Positions 1 to 11,305 of a stretch of DNA of 64,000 nucleotides are shown here, piece after piece. Origin of the DNA: Euborellia annulipes. Lineage: Eukaryota; Arthropoda; Insecta; Dermaptera; Anisolabididae. The position numbers and the translations under genes are program-made. The stretch is from contig JAKCPI010031582.1 of assembly GCA_023213315.1 (NCBI GenBank), positions 1 to 64,000 of the forward strand, written 5' to 3'. Every line of letters starts with the position of its first letter. The stretch's first letter is position 1. The notes beneath the pieces are model-generated. The model did not search any database. It was not told the DNA's origin and saw only the letters and a list, made by a program, of their open reading frames with translations.

Positions 1-59
1 TTTTTTAATTAATTAATTAAATGCTTTTATTTAACTTACTCTTTCAAGGTCACCAACTT

Positions 60-475
60 TATGGCTTTGTTAAGGACACTTCCCGATGAGCTAAGAGGTG
101 TGAAATTTGATATTTAAGAGTCATTTTTGATGACGCAAATTGTGAGTGTTGGTTTTACCAAAATGGACCAAACTAATGTGGTACTTTTATTTGAAACCCT
201 TCGTGAATTAATGTAATTTCAAAAGACTTCCCGATGGGCTAGAGGTGTGAAATGTAATAACTTAGGAGTCATTTTTGATGACGCCACTATATGGTGGTTT
301 TGATCAAAATAGGTCAAACTAATGTGGTACTTTATTTGAAGCCTCACGCAAATAAGGCCCTATTAACTATAGTTTTGAATTTTGATATTTACGAGTCATT
401 TTTTTATGATAATGAATAATTTTTCAATTGAACCAAATCAATACAGGCCAAACTAATGTGGTACTTTATCATATT
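60..475 (+). repeat. Three-unit degenerate tandem repeat related to the Element A core
   Basis: Three units of roughly 100-150 bp follow each other (about 79-205, 226-347 and 372-470). Each contains a gaggtgtgaaat-like or equivalent start, a stretch ending gagtcattttt, and then ccaaactaatgtggtac. The order and spacing of these blocks match the interior of Element A, where agctaggaggttgaaat is followed by gacgtgacacgaag, atcggccaaa and gtactagtacttt. The units differ from each other by many substitutions and indels, so the array is old. No coding potential is seen. Confidence 0.6.
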
Positions 476-504
476 GATGATTTTTGATAAGACTAAAAGA
501 CTAA

Positions 505-832
505 AAAGCTTAAAATAAAAATAAAATAAAAAAAGATTTTTAAAAAAATGCTTTTATTTAAATTGAACTAAAAAGAGAGAAATAAGAAAGAAATAATTTA
601 ATTGTTCTTGTTAAAATTTTTTAATATTTATGACGTAAAATAAAAGCGTGGGGCGGGAGCCTCGGAATCACTTCGAAGCGCCCCACGCTTTTTATTTTTA
701 AGTCAAATATTAAAAAATTTTAACAAAAATTTCAATTAAATTATTTCTCTTATTTCTCTCTTTTTAGTTCAATTTAAATAAAAGCATTTTTTCAAAAATA
801 TTTTTTTATTTTATTTTTTTTTTATTTTCTCA
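505..832. repeat. Foldback palindrome with ~150-bp arms
   Basis: The left arm (about 505-653) is the near-perfect reverse complement of the right arm (about 684-832). The innermost part is GC-rich (gcgtggggcg / cgccccacgc) around a loop of about 30 nt; the rest is AT-rich. This is the shape of a foldback MITE. No flanking duplication could be fixed because both flanks are A/T runs. Confidence 0.8.
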
Positions 833-884
833 TCTCTCAACAGAGATTAACTCCAATTATGGAGGAGACATGTTTGAAAATTTT

Positions 885-966
885 CACAGCAAGTGGGATT
901 TGAACCCGAGTTGTGCAACAACTCTAGATTCATAATCCGCAGCTTATCCGATTAGCCATTTTACTT
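885..966 (-). pseudogene. tRNA-like relic with A and B boxes
   Basis: On the minus strand TGGCTAATCGG (948-958) fits a tRNA D-arm/A box, and GGGTTCAAATCCC (896-907 region) is a good B box. The T stem has mismatches and the acceptor halves do not pair, so it is not a functional tRNA. It may be a decayed tRNA gene or the head of a tRNA-derived SINE. Confidence 0.4.
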
Positions 967-1493
967 TGCTAAATTTTAGTATATATCGATCTGGAGACTA
1001 ATAATGACTTTAAAAATTCAAAAAATTATTGAAACTAAATACTCTCCATTTATGTTGACCTTTCGGTTTTGATTAAAACCATCCTCAGAAATAATACTTT
1101 TGATAAAATTTTCACCTGCCTGTTTGTTTCGGGTACCTAGACCCTCCTAAAGTTACTTGATTTCCAATCCATTTTGTCTTTTAATCACATCCACAAAATT
1201 TTTCTAGAAAGAATAAAATTTCAAATTTACCAACATTTACGTAAATTCACAAACTCTTTTTTTTCTTATGACCTAGTTCCTAAAAAAAAAAAAAAAAATT
1301 AAAAAGTTTCTTTTCCTTACACCTTTTAAGTATATTAATTTTCTTAAAATATCAAATAAATTTTGTATTCCCACTCAAAGTGCCAAGAGAATGTTTGAAT
1401 TATTAAATAACATTTAGAATAAATTACTCTTTACACTGAAACAACTTGAAGTAAGTTTTCTTTTATTGTTTAATGAAATTTTTGTTAATATTT

Positions 1494-2156
1494 TTACTTT
1501 CTCCTACCTCTATTTATATGTTAATTTATAGAGAGAGAAAGTATTGGATTCATGTCAAAAATTCGATGTCGAGATTTTGATGGATATACACATGGAGGTC
1601 CCCTGAATCAAAAAAGTGGTTTTCACGACATGGTCTGTCTGTGGGTCTGTGAACAAAATATATCAAGAACGAAAAGAGCTAGGAGGTTGAAATTTTATAT
1701 TTAACTTAGGCACCCCCATGGGACGTGACACGAAGATTTTGATCAAAATCGGCCAAAAAGTACTAGTACTTTACTGATGCACTTTTACAGTTTTTTTTTT
1801 TTTCGATTTTCTTTAAATTCGCTCCAACCATTTTAATTAAAAATCATAAATCAATTATTTTTTAGATTCTCTTTAAAATGTATATTCTCATTTTGTCATT
1901 GAAATCTTCTGAAGGCCACTTTACTCTTGTACTCCATAGAAAAGATAGGAAAAATAGTGCCATGGTAACAAAATAGAAATATTTTCACATATAAATTTTA
2001 CATCTTGAAAATCGATTATTCCCTACTGTCGGAAACTAAATATAATACATGTCTGCAATACAAAAAATCTGATGTGACAAGCACAGTACATAACTTTCGA
2101 TTACCGAAGGTAAGAGAAAGTTGTGTGCTGTATGCCAGTCATACCAGATTTTTTTT
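1494..2156 (+). mobile_element. Element A copy 1 (full length)
   Basis: This copy begins with the T-rich ACTTTCTC end and its short hairpin, and contains the conserved block (gattcatgtcaaaaattcga). It then has a microsatellite remnant, the tactagtactttactgatg block and an X-box variant near 1956-1969, and ends in the strong terminal hairpin (2007-2156). It has no open reading frame. Many substitutions relative to copies 3, 4 and 7 suggest it is older. Confidence 0.8.
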
Positions 2157-2661
2157 ATTTTAGATATTGGAATTAAAAAAAAAGTCAAATAGAAAAATAT
2201 TACGAGCTGATTGCGTCATCAAGGAGATCTCATATTTTGTAGAGCCGAATTAATTTCATTAATTTTAAGAACTAGAACAAAAATCCGATCAAACAAAATT
2301 AACGGAACCAAACTTTATGGAAAATATTTTGATTTGATCCGGTTTATAATTTAACTTTTGAATAAAGTTACAACTAAAATGTCTAAGAAAACTTAAAATT
2401 CTAATTAATATTTAATATAGCTGCAATGAATTCTCACTAATTGCAATTGTAAGAATAGAAAATAAGAGGAGAGGAAAGGGAAGGACGTTAGTAGACGAAT
2501 CTAGAAATAAAATAAATTTATTTAAGTTTTAAATGGTTTTTTATGGTGCCTCCGTACTAGCCTATTTCAAAATACTATTATAAATTTAAGCATTATAAAT
2601 AGCTAAAAAATGTGTCTCTATGATTTACCTAACTACAATTTGTACTTATATTATTACGGTG

Positions 2662-2896
2662 CATAGGCGTAGCCAGGGGGGGGTTGGGGGTTCAACCCCC
2701 CCCCCATGGGACTCAAGCCATGACTAGATATTTAATACAAATTATATTTTACATAGGGTAAGAGAAAGTAAAATATAATAATTTACTCTAACTAAAAAAA
2801 CAAACCAAAATGATTTATAAATACCCTAAAATAATCTTAAATTTTTGAAACAAATTTCTTGATTCCCCCCATCAAAAATTTCTGGCTACGCCAATG
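2662..2896. mobile_element. hAT-type MITE (CATAGGCGTAGCC family)
   Basis: The terminal inverted repeats are CATAGGCGTAGCCAG and its imperfect mirror ending in ggctacgccaatg. The 8-bp direct repeat ttacggtg flanks both sides exactly (2654-2661 and 2897-2904), as hAT transposition produces. At 235 bp it has no transposase. G/C runs lie just inside the ends. A small block (gggtaagagaaagtaaaa, 2756-2773) resembles the end of Element A. Confidence 0.88.
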
Positions 2897-2929
2897 TTAC
2901 GGTGAATGCGAAATTTTTAAACTACCAGT

Positions 2930-3360
2930 AGAATAATTTGTGCTCTGTAGAGAGAAGGGATTGTTCTCCTAATGGCCTTACCTGACACTTAGAGTGCGTC
3001 TTGTGGGGCTTTGCCAAACATGGCGGCTCTACTTATATACCAACACCCCCTGCCCCCACCCCCCACTCCAAGGGCATTTATCAAATTATCAGCCATTTCC
3101 TTGTTGACAAGGGGCTAATCCAGTTATCAGCTTAGTCAAGTCGCGAGTCGACATCCCCTTTCCTTCTTCACCTTCTGGTGTTTCCAATTCATTCAAATAT
3201 TTCCACTTAATATCGATGTAATAAAATTTCGTTTTTTTTTTTTTTTATTATTTAAGCACGTTAATTATCAATTTAATTTAATCAAGAAATCGAATCAAAT
3301 ATTTTATGAAAAAATAATTATATATGTGATAAAATGGTGGATGCAGTCCAAATTAATTTA
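2930..3360. other. Unique GC-richer island, no gene recognised
   Basis: The stretch 2940-3200 is clearly less AT-rich than its surroundings and is not repeated elsewhere in the window. It contains caaacatggcggctc, a C-rich run, and ttgacaaggggctaatcc, all of which look like possible transcription-factor sites. No open frame of note is present. It could be host regulatory DNA. Confidence 0.3.
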
Positions 3361-3571
3361 AATAAATAAAAGCAACTTGTGGTTTTTTTCTTGGACGGAA
3401 TTTGTTTCAGTTCTGATGATGGCTCTCATGGTGGCCGAAACATGATAGCGCACCTGTTAACCAAAAATAAATATTATTGAAAAATTTAGTGTTTTTAATA
3501 ATTAAAATAACGACATACTACCTGTCAAATTCCGTCCAAGAAAAAAACCACAAGTTGCTTTTATTTATTTA
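3361..3571. repeat. Inverted-repeat element with a hairpin-GAAAC motif
   Basis: A 43-bp inverted repeat (3361-3404 and 3526-3571) encloses a ~120-bp centre. The centre contains ctgatgatggc, a short hairpin and ggccgaaacatgat. That layout recurs near 6985 (minus), 20941 and twice at 48100-48230. It may be the end of a Penelope-like or retrozyme-type element, but I see no reverse transcriptase. Confidence 0.6.
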
Positions 3572-3591
3572 TAATAATTATATATTTTATT

Positions 3592-3737
3592 GGAAAAAAT
3601 CTATGGTGATGGTTTTACAGCACACAACTTTCTTTCTCTTTATTTCGCTATTTGAAAGTTGTGTTCAAACCAGATTTTTTGTGTCGAGATATATTTAGCT
3701 TACGACAGTATGTTATATTAGAATTCAAGATGTAAAT
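3592..3737 (-). mobile_element. Element A fragment (hairpin end)
   Basis: This is the minus-strand terminal hairpin plus about 60 nt of adjacent sequence, decayed, and cut off where a SINE-1 copy has inserted at its inner edge. Confidence 0.65.
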
Positions 3738-3936
3738 TTTTTTTTAACACTCACACTTTTTTTCCCATTCACAGTCACAGTCACATTCACACAGCCTTTT
3801 CGGCAACTCAGGCCATTTAATACTTTGTCTATAACCGTTATATTAATAATATATATATTTGGGGTCCAGACATTTTTATTTAAGACATTTGGTTTACAAA
3901 TGACTTAAATAAAATAAATAAAATCGGACTGTCTGG
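3737..3936 (-). mobile_element. SINE-1 fragment
   Basis: It shows the poly(T)/cacattc-rich 3' part, the cggcaactcaggccattta block and the internal palindrome around tggtttacaaatg. The copy stops before the tRNA head, so it is 5'-truncated. Confidence 0.75.
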
Positions 3937-4001
3937 AATACGTATATTAGTACACTACTAAGGTTTAAAAACAATTTTATTAACTTTTTTGTTAATAATC
4001 T

Positions 4002-4686
4002 AAAAAAATCTGGTGTGACTGGCGCACAGCACACAACTTTCTCTTACCTTCGGTAATCGAAAGTTGTGTACTGTGCTTGTCACACCAGATTTTTTGTGTC
4101 GACATATATTTAGTTCCCGACAGTACGGAACATATGAATTCAGATGTAAAATTTATAAGTATGGGAAAATATTTATATTTTGTTACCATGGCAACCATTT
4201 CTCCTATCTTCCCTATGAAATACAAGAGTAAAGTGGTCTTCAGAAGATTTCAATTGCAAAATGAGAATATACATTTGAAAGAGCATCTAAAAAATAATTG
4301 ATTTTTGAATTTTAAAACAAATCGTTGGAGCAAATTTTGAGAAAATCGAAAAAAACTGAAAAAGTACATCAGTAAAGTACTAGTAATCTTTGGCCGATTT
4401 TGATTAAAAGCTTATTTTCCGGTCCCGGGGGTGTTTAACTTAAATATAAAATTTCAACCTCGTAGCTCAATTCCTTCATCCTTAAAATTGAACACACACA
4501 CCCACCACACCCACCCACCCACCCCACCCACAGACAGACCATGTCGCGAAAACCACTTTTTTGGATTCAGGGGACCTCAAAACGTGAAGATCCATCAAAA
4601 TCTCGACATCGAATTTTTGACATGAATCCAATACTTTCTCTCTATATATATATTACATATATACATAGGTAAGAGAAAGTAAAAAA
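4002..4686 (-). mobile_element. Element A copy 2 (full length)
   Basis: This is an intact copy read on the minus strand. The strong hairpin lies at 4002-4095, the X-box GTTACCATGGCAAC at 4182-4195, and the A-rich and tactagta blocks follow. After these come a C/A microsatellite, the ggggacctcaaaac block and the terminal ggtaagagaaagt. It is very similar to copies 3 and 7, so it is probably young. Confidence 0.88.
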
Positions 4687-4970
4687 TTCTTTGTGCCAAA
4701 GTTCATCTTGTCCCATGGGGTGGGGCAAGACGGGGTCACTAGTGCATGATGGTCTTTGTTAGTCTAAACACAGAGAACAAAATGCGTAGCTTCATGATCT
4801 TCTTCACCTGCACTTGAATTGTATGCCCATTTGTTTGCACTTCCATCCTTCAGTAGACTGAGAATATAAATATCCAAAATAAATACATTCAGGGTCTGAA
4901 TCTTCTGATGTTGATGAGTGTGAATGTTTCTTTTAAGGTTTTTTGATTTTTTTCAATACCAACAGTTTTC

Positions 4971-5646
4971 TTTTACTTTCTCTTACCTATGTATATATGT
5001 AATATATATATAGAGAGAAAGTATTGGATTCATGTCAAAAATTCGATGTCGAGATTTTGATGGATCTTCACGTTTTGAGGTCCCCTGAATCCAAAAAAGT
5101 GGTTTTCGCGACATGGTCTGTCTGTCTGTCTGTCTGTGTGTGTGTCTGTGTGTGTTCAATTTTAAGCATGAAGGAATTGAGCTATGAGGCTGAAATTTTA
5201 TATTTAAGTTAAACACCCCCCGGGACCGGAAAAATAAGCTTTTAATCAAAATCGGCCAAAGAGTACTAGTACTTTACTGATGTAGTTTTTCAGTTTTTTT
5301 CGGATTTTCTCAAAATTCCCCTCCAACGATTTTTTTTAAAATTCAAAAATCAATTATTTTTTAGATGCTCTTTCAAATGTATATTCTCATTTTGCGATTG
5401 AAATCTTCTGAACACCACTTTACTCTTGTGTTTCATAGGAAAGATAGGAGAAATGGTTGCCATGATAACAAAATATAAATATTTTCCCATACTTATAAAT
5501 TTTTATCTGAATTCAAATGGACCGTACTATCGGGAACTAAATATATTTCGACACGAAAAATCTGGTGTGACAAGCACAGTACACAACTTTCGATTACCGA
5601 AGGTAAGAGAAAGTTGTGTGCTGTGCGCCAGTCACACCAGATTTTT
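4971..5646 (+). mobile_element. Element A copy 3 (full length)
   Basis: This copy is near-identical to copy 2 in the opposite orientation, with only about 280 bp between them, so the two can form a large hairpin. It has a (TCTG)n/(TG)n tract at 5117-5155, an X-box variant with one change at 5456-5469, and a terminal hairpin at 5555-5646. Confidence 0.88.
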
Positions 5647-5649
5647 CTC

Positions 5650-6215
5650 CTTCTGTTTATTTTTCTGATCTATTTCCACAGTTTTCTTAAACCCCATCTT
5701 GCTCCTTAAAAAAGTTCCCCGTTTAATCAATCGTAATATATGCAAACAAACCCTAAAAAACTACAATTTTTCTGGCATATATAGATGTAGTCATATATAA
5801 ACGTAACTTAACTTATTTGAGCATCAAACAGGAACGATGCAAATAAACTTTCCGACAAAAATAACAGCAAAAATTCCTTGCCTACTGGCACTCTGCCCCC
5901 AACTTAGTTAGAGAAGGTCGAAAGGTGAATTTATGCTTGATTTAACTTCAATCCAGAATTTAAAGCTTAACTACTTCATGCCTTCGGCTTTCACTTATTA
6001 TTTAAGTTAAATCATAAAAGTAAAAATCCTGGTCTATTATTAAATATTATCTTTCTTGTTACTCGATGGCCCTCTATTTACCTTGAATTTAGAAAGCAGC
6101 TATAATTTTGATCACACGCCCCTGTTTGTACTACTGGCATAAAATAAAAATTTTTTCTCGCCTTCTATGATTAAACTAAGAAGTAAGCTGTAAACTTATG
6201 TAGTGTGAGGGACGA
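5650..6215. other. No gene or repeat recognised
   Basis: Ordinary AT-rich sequence. No open frame, tRNA or known element end was seen. Confidence 0.5.
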
Positions 6216-6217
6216 TA

Positions 6218-6432
6218 TAAAGTCCCATCCAGAGGTCTACCTGTAGAGGTCTACCTGACTTTAGAGCCCTGCGGGTAGACAACCATTTACGGCCGTCTGT
6301 CTATTGAGTTTCCTTAAATTGGACATACCCTCTGCGATTCTTTTATTTGTAGGCAACTCAATAGACAGACCTCCGTAAATGGTTGCCTAAGCGCAGGGCT
6401 CTAAAGCCATATAGACCACTGGGTGGGATTTA
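6218..6432. repeat. Foldback MITE, ~212 bp
   Basis: The arms (about 6220-6323 and 6353-6431) pair with a few gaps. The ends are aagtcccatcc and gggtgggattt. They resemble the ends of the larger TTAA-flanked element at 47297-47991, so both may be mobilised by the same transposase. The flanks (ataa / taatt) do not give a clean duplication. Confidence 0.7.
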
Positions 6433-6669
6433 ATTAATCCTTCTGTGAGTAGGGAGACAGTTTTTTTAAAATAAAATTATTTCCATAGGCGGGCCCCCTT
6501 GTTTAAATATTTTTTGTCTTTATTTACCCCATAGGCAAGGGGCAGCCACAAGAGGGCTGAGAGCCAGATGTTATTTATTTATTTTGCGCCAAACTACATA
6601 CAGTGTGTATACACTTTTTTTGTTAGTTGTCATCAAAATTCCAAATAACTGAATAAATAATTGGGTATA

Positions 6670-6872
6670 AGAGACTTTTTTTTTTTTTTTAAACATTCAC
6701 ACTTTTTTTCTCATTCTCACTCACATTCACACAGTCTTTTCGGCAACTTAGGTCATTTAAGACTTTGACGATAACCGTATGAACTTATCTATATTAGGGT
6801 CCAGGCATTCTTATTTAAGCGATTTGGTATCCAAATGGCACGCTAACCTCGTATACCAAGCCCCGAGGGCAA
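6670..6872 (-). mobile_element. SINE-1 copy with internal deletion
   Basis: The T-run, the cattcaca repeats and the cggcaacttaggtcattta block are present. The palindromic middle is shortened, so that the B-box region is lost while a head-like piece ending ccccgagggc remains. Confidence 0.7.
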
Positions 6873-7403
6873 AATATAGATTGCTTGAGGACGAATTAAC
6901 CGCCTGAGCCAAATTTTATTTTTATAGGAGACTTTGCAGCCAAGGAATTAAATAATAAACTTTTATTTAATTGTTAACCGTCAACGTTTCGGTCGCAAAT
7001 CACGACCTTCCTAAGGACGATTAATTGTTAGAATACAAGATTAACAGTATTATATTTAATTATCATTGCAAATTATACAATATTTATTTAAGCTATATGT
7101 ATCAAGAGTGACTTACTCGCCTAGGGCTTCTTACAATCAATGGACCATTGATTAAGGTGCGCGTCTCGGGGTGCTAATTTTGGGAGAGCCAGCTGCCACA
7201 CTTTTGAAGCTATCGACCTCAAATCTTTTTTTAATTAAAGCTATTAAAAATATCTACAACTTATAGAAGCCCTTTTTTTGATTTTCGAAAAAATAAATTT
7301 TTTTTTAGATTAATCGCATTAAATAAAAGATATTTTTAAAAAATTTGTTCTATATCTTATAGATAATTAAATTAGTAATCATTTTGTTAAAAAATAATTA
7401 ATT

Positions 7404-8318
7404 TTTTTACTTTCTCTTACCTATGTATATATGTAATATATATATAGAGAGAAAGTATTGGATTCATGTCAAAAATTCGATGTCGAGATTTTGATGGATC
7501 TTCACGTTTTGAGGTCCCCTGAATCCAAAAAAGTGGTTTTCGCGACATGGTCTGTCTGTGGGTGGGTGGGTGTGTGTCAAATTTTAAGCATGAAGGAATT
7601 GAGCTATGAGGCTGAAATTTTATATTTAAGTTAAACACCCCCTGGACCGGAAAAATAAGCTTTTAATCAAAATCGGCCAAAGAGTACTAGTACTTTACTG
7701 ATGTACTTTTTCAGTTTTTTTCGATTTTCTCAAAATTCGCTCTAACGATTTTGATTAAAATTCAAAAATCAATTATTTTTTAGATGCTCTTTCAAATGTA
7801 TATTCTCGTTTTGCCCTCAAAATTGTTTGAAGCACACTTTACTCTTGTGCTTCATAGGAAAGAGGAGAAATGGTTGCCATGGTAACAAAATACAAATATT
7901 TTCCCATACTTATAAATTTTACATCTGAATTGGACCCTGTTATGCAATGGTGTGTCAAAGACCAAACATAGAGTTTTGAGAAAATCAACAATAAAGTTTT
8001 TTGTTTACATTGGATTCTATATAATTTTTCTTGTCAATTGTGCAAGTAACATTAAATATAAATTTTTTTAGGACATATTTCATAAAAAATACTATTAATT
8101 AAAGCATTTGAAACAATATTCCGTGCTTAACTCAATTTTGAATTTTTTGGTCTTTGACACACCATTGCATAACAGGGTCCAATTCAAATATTCCCTACTG
8201 CCGGGAACTAAACACATGTCGACACAAAAAATCTGGTGTGACAAGCACAGTACACAACTTTCGATTACCGAAGGTAAGAGAAAGTTGTGTGCTGTGCGCC
8301 AGTCACACCAGATTTTTT
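7404..8318 (+). mobile_element. Element A copy 4, split by Element B
   Basis: It has full-length ends and a consensus-like sequence. The X-box GTTGCCATGGTAAC is exact at 7873-7886. The copy is interrupted at 7932-8180 by Element B. The terminal hairpin at 8225-8318 is nearly perfect. Confidence 0.88.
7932..8180. mobile_element. Element B: MITE with ~33-bp TIRs and AATT duplication
   Basis: The ends ggaccctgttatgcaatgg and the exact complement ccattgcataacagggtcc are mirrored over about 33 bp. The 4-bp AATT is present on both sides (7928-7931 and 8181-8184) and only once in empty Element A copies, so the insertion is well defined. Length is 249 bp, with no open frame. The superfamily is not assigned. 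A 4-bp duplication excludes hAT (8 bp) and mariner (TA). Confidence 0.85.
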
Positions 8319-8639
8319 ACCCTTCATTAATTAGCTGGAATCTTTCAAATGAAATGGAATAAATCCCTTGTATTCCTATGGGGAAAACTAACGCCATCTC
8401 TTGCCGCTTCGAGTAACTCGGTAGTGAATCGTCTTCTAACGGCTTTTCGAGACGCGCACCTTAAATAAAAGTTTTTTATTTAATTCCTTGGCTGCAAAGT
8501 CTCCTAAACCCAATTCAAAGTCTTCAGTCACTTCTCATCACTAGCTGAATAAATAAATAAAGTAAATAAATAAACAAATGTTATCTCTCTACAAAATATA
8601 AATATATAGAATAATCTATAAATTTTGTGTTTATATAAA

Positions 8640-8751
8640 GAGTATAGGGAATATGTGATGTCAGATGTTTGTGAGGTTCCTAAAGGGTAAAATAGAAAAA
8701 TATGGAGGTGCCGAGGAAACGAAGCCCACCGAAGTCGGGCGGCGCGGCTAG
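8640..8751 (+). mobile_element. Helitron-like 3' end
   Basis: A GC-rich hairpin (gcccaccgaagtcgggc) is followed after about 11 nt by CTAG and then T. Helitrons end with a hairpin and CTRR and insert before T. It matches the 3' end at 19040-19070. The 5' end was not found. In the mirrored right arm (near 10085) the hairpin is missing. Confidence 0.6.
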
Positions 8752-9397
8752 TTTTTATTTGATATTCTTAATTAATATTTACCATTTAACTTTATTATTT
8801 GTTAACTAAACTGATTACCATTTTCCCAATCTTATAATCTATCTTTATTATTTTATATTTTTAAAAATTTAGTTCTTGACCTCATGATCTAAAGTTCATT
8901 TGTTTGACGCTCAGGTCTTTTTGGCTTCGCTTTAATTCGTCTATTGTGATTTATTTTTTTTAAATTAAACATTTTTTTATTTCACATCTCATTAATATAG
9001 TTGCTTTTATTCCTTCATTATGAAATCTTAAAAAAATTAAGCAACAAAAAAAAAGAGAGGAAATTTTTTCTCTTATCTTAATATAATAATTAATATCTTA
9101 ATGGAAAAGCGATTTTTTTTACCTTTTAAAGCCTCATCAGTCCTGGCTTTAAAAAAGCATTAATTCTCTTTAGAAAATAACCACCTGTTATTTTTTTCCT
9201 TTTAAATAGAATTATCAAATTTATTTTTATCTTTAAAGGATTTGAAAGGGATTGATTATATCTTTTTTTTTTTTTTTAACTAATCAATGGTTAGTGATTT
9301 GCTGGCGAAATAAGGAAATAGAACACTTGCTTGATTGGCTCGGCTTACAAATTAAGTATAATTGAAATACATTAATAATTACCATACTAACAGGGCC

Positions 9398-9610
9398 GGC
9401 GCAAGCTATTCTGCCGCCCTAGGCAAGATATTTTTTTTGCGCCCCCGCCCCCAAAACTTTAAAAATTGAATTTGCCGCCCCCTCCTTAAAATTTTCCCTG
9501 ATCTCAAAAATTTTAGGAGGGGGCGGCAAATTCAATTTTTAAGGCGGGGCGGGGCACAAAAAAGGAAATAATAACGCGGAGCAACGGGAATTGCTGCGCC
9601 GGTATGGTAT
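9398..9610. repeat. hAT-like end sequences forming the centre of the giant palindrome
   Basis: The left side starts cagggccggcgcaag, a hAT-like terminus, followed by C-rich gcccccgccccc. The mirrored right side keeps only ttgctgcgccgg. The inner 33-bp arms (9462-9494 / 9509-9541) are almost exact. The symmetric centre could be a hAT element around which the duplication folded back. Confidence 0.45.
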
Positions 9611-10503
9611 TATTAATATATAAGCCGAAGTAAATCACTAACCATTGATTAGTTAAAAAAAAAGATATAATCAATCCCTTTCAAATAAAACAAAATAAAG
9701 GAATGATAATTCTATTTAAAGGAAAAATAACAGGTGATTATTTTCTAAAGAGAATTAATGCTTTTAAAAAGCATGTGAGCCAAGACTTTTCAAGATGATA
9801 ATTATATTAAGATAGAGAAAAATTTCACTCTCTTTTTTTGTTGCTTAATTTTTTAAATTTCATGAAAGGAATAAAAGCAACTATGTGGATTATTGAAATA
9901 AAAAATGTTTAATCACAATGAATTAAAGCGAAACCAAAGACGTCAAACAAATGAGCTTTAGATCGTAGTCAAATTAAATTTTACAAAATATAAATAATAA
10001 AGATAGATTAAGATTGGAAAATAATCAGTAACAAATAATAAAGCAAATGGTAAATGGTATGAATTAGAATATCAAATAAAAACTAGCCATATTTCCACTA
10101 AACTTTCCATATTTTTATTTTGCTTTAAGTCGCAAACACATATTTATACTCTTTATATAAACACAAAATTTATAGATTATTCTATTTATATTTTGTAAGA
10201 GAGGTGCTTATTTGTTTATTTTAAATTTTTTTTTATTTACATTTCAGCTAGTGATGAAGTGATGAAGACTGTGCGACTTTGCAGCCAGGAATTAAATAAA
10301 AAACTTTTAAGGTGCGCGTCTCCTGAAACTTTGAATTGGGTTTAGGAGACTTTGCAGCCAAGGAATTAAATAAAAAACTTTTACAGGTGCGTCTCGAAAA
10401 GCGTTAGACGATTCACTACCGAGTTACTCGAAGCGGCAGAGATGGCATTAATTTTATACAAGTTTATTCCATTTCATTTGAAGATTCCAGCTAATTGAAG
10501 GGT

Positions 10504-11305
10504 AAAAATCTGGTGTGACTGGCGCACAGCACACAACTTTCTCTTACCTTCGGTAATCGGATTACGTTGCTGTCACACCAGATTTTTTGTGTCGTTATTC
10601 CCGGCAGTAGAAAAAGAGGAGATATTTGAATTGGACCCTGTTATGCAATGGTGTGTCAAGACCAAAAAATTCAAATTAGCGACTGGTGAAAAATTTTGGA
10701 ATATTGTTCAAATATAGTATTTTTTATGAAGTATTGTCTAAAAAAATTTATATTTAATGTTACTACACAATTAATTGAAAAAGTATATAAGTCCAATGTA
10801 AATAAAAAACTTTATTGTTGATTTTCTCAAAACTCTATGTTTGATCTTTGACACCATTGCCCAGTCAGATGTAAAACTAAGTATGGAAAATATTTATTGT
10901 TTGTTACCGCGTAGTACAACCGATTTCTCTTTCCTATGAAGCACAAAAAGGTAAGTGCTTTGAAAATTATACATTTGAAAACATCTAAAAAACTTAATTG
11001 ATTTTTGAATTTTAATCAAAATCGTTAGAGCGAGAATTTTGAAAATCGAAAAAACTGAAAAAGCATCTAAAGTACTAATACTCTGTCCGATTAAAGCAAT
11101 TTTTTCGTGTCCGAAAGAAAATTTCAGCCTCATAGCTCAATTCCTTCATGCTTTATTTTTGCCGCCCCACGCATAAAAAACACTTTTTTTTTAATTTTCT
11201 AGAGTTTCAAAACATTGAATCCATCAAAATCTCGACATCCGCGACATGAGTCAATACTCTCTTCTATATATATATTACATATATACATAGGTAAGAAAAG
11301 TAAAA
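10504..11305 (-). mobile_element. Element A copy 5, badly deleted, in the right arm
   Basis: This is the mirror of copy 4, including a mirrored Element B at about 10633-10862. Half of the terminal hairpin stem is missing, the X-box region reads as scrambled sequence (near 10905-10920), and the microsatellite is replaced by gccgccccacgc. Copies 2, 3, 4 and 7 agree with each other against this copy at those sites. Confidence 0.8.

Larger units (their letters stand above)
7153..8463. mobile_element. Outer host element with ggtgcgcgtctcg ends, carrying a nest
   Basis: It starts aaggtgcgcgtctcg and ends cgagacgcgcacctt, a 14-15 bp inverted repeat, with TTA/TAA-type flanks. Inside sits Element A copy 4, which itself contains Element B. 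A second inverted pair (taggagactttgcagccaag, 6923-6942 and its complement near 8490-8508) lies just outside. It has no coding region. Confidence 0.55.

Noticed and set aside
885..966. Functional tRNA gene
   Set aside because: The A and B boxes are present but the acceptor halves do not pair and the T stem is mismatched.
4002..4095. Element A hairpins as a CRISPR array or bacterial terminator
   Set aside because: The hairpins are dispersed with long, repeated sequence between them and the DNA is plainly eukaryotic.
4002..4625. Frames inside Element A copies (for example 3992-4225, 4431-4625, 5024-5212) as a conserved protein
   Set aside because: The frames differ from copy to copy, are broken by microsatellite length changes, and cross the hairpin and the X-box. 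They are non-coding repeats.
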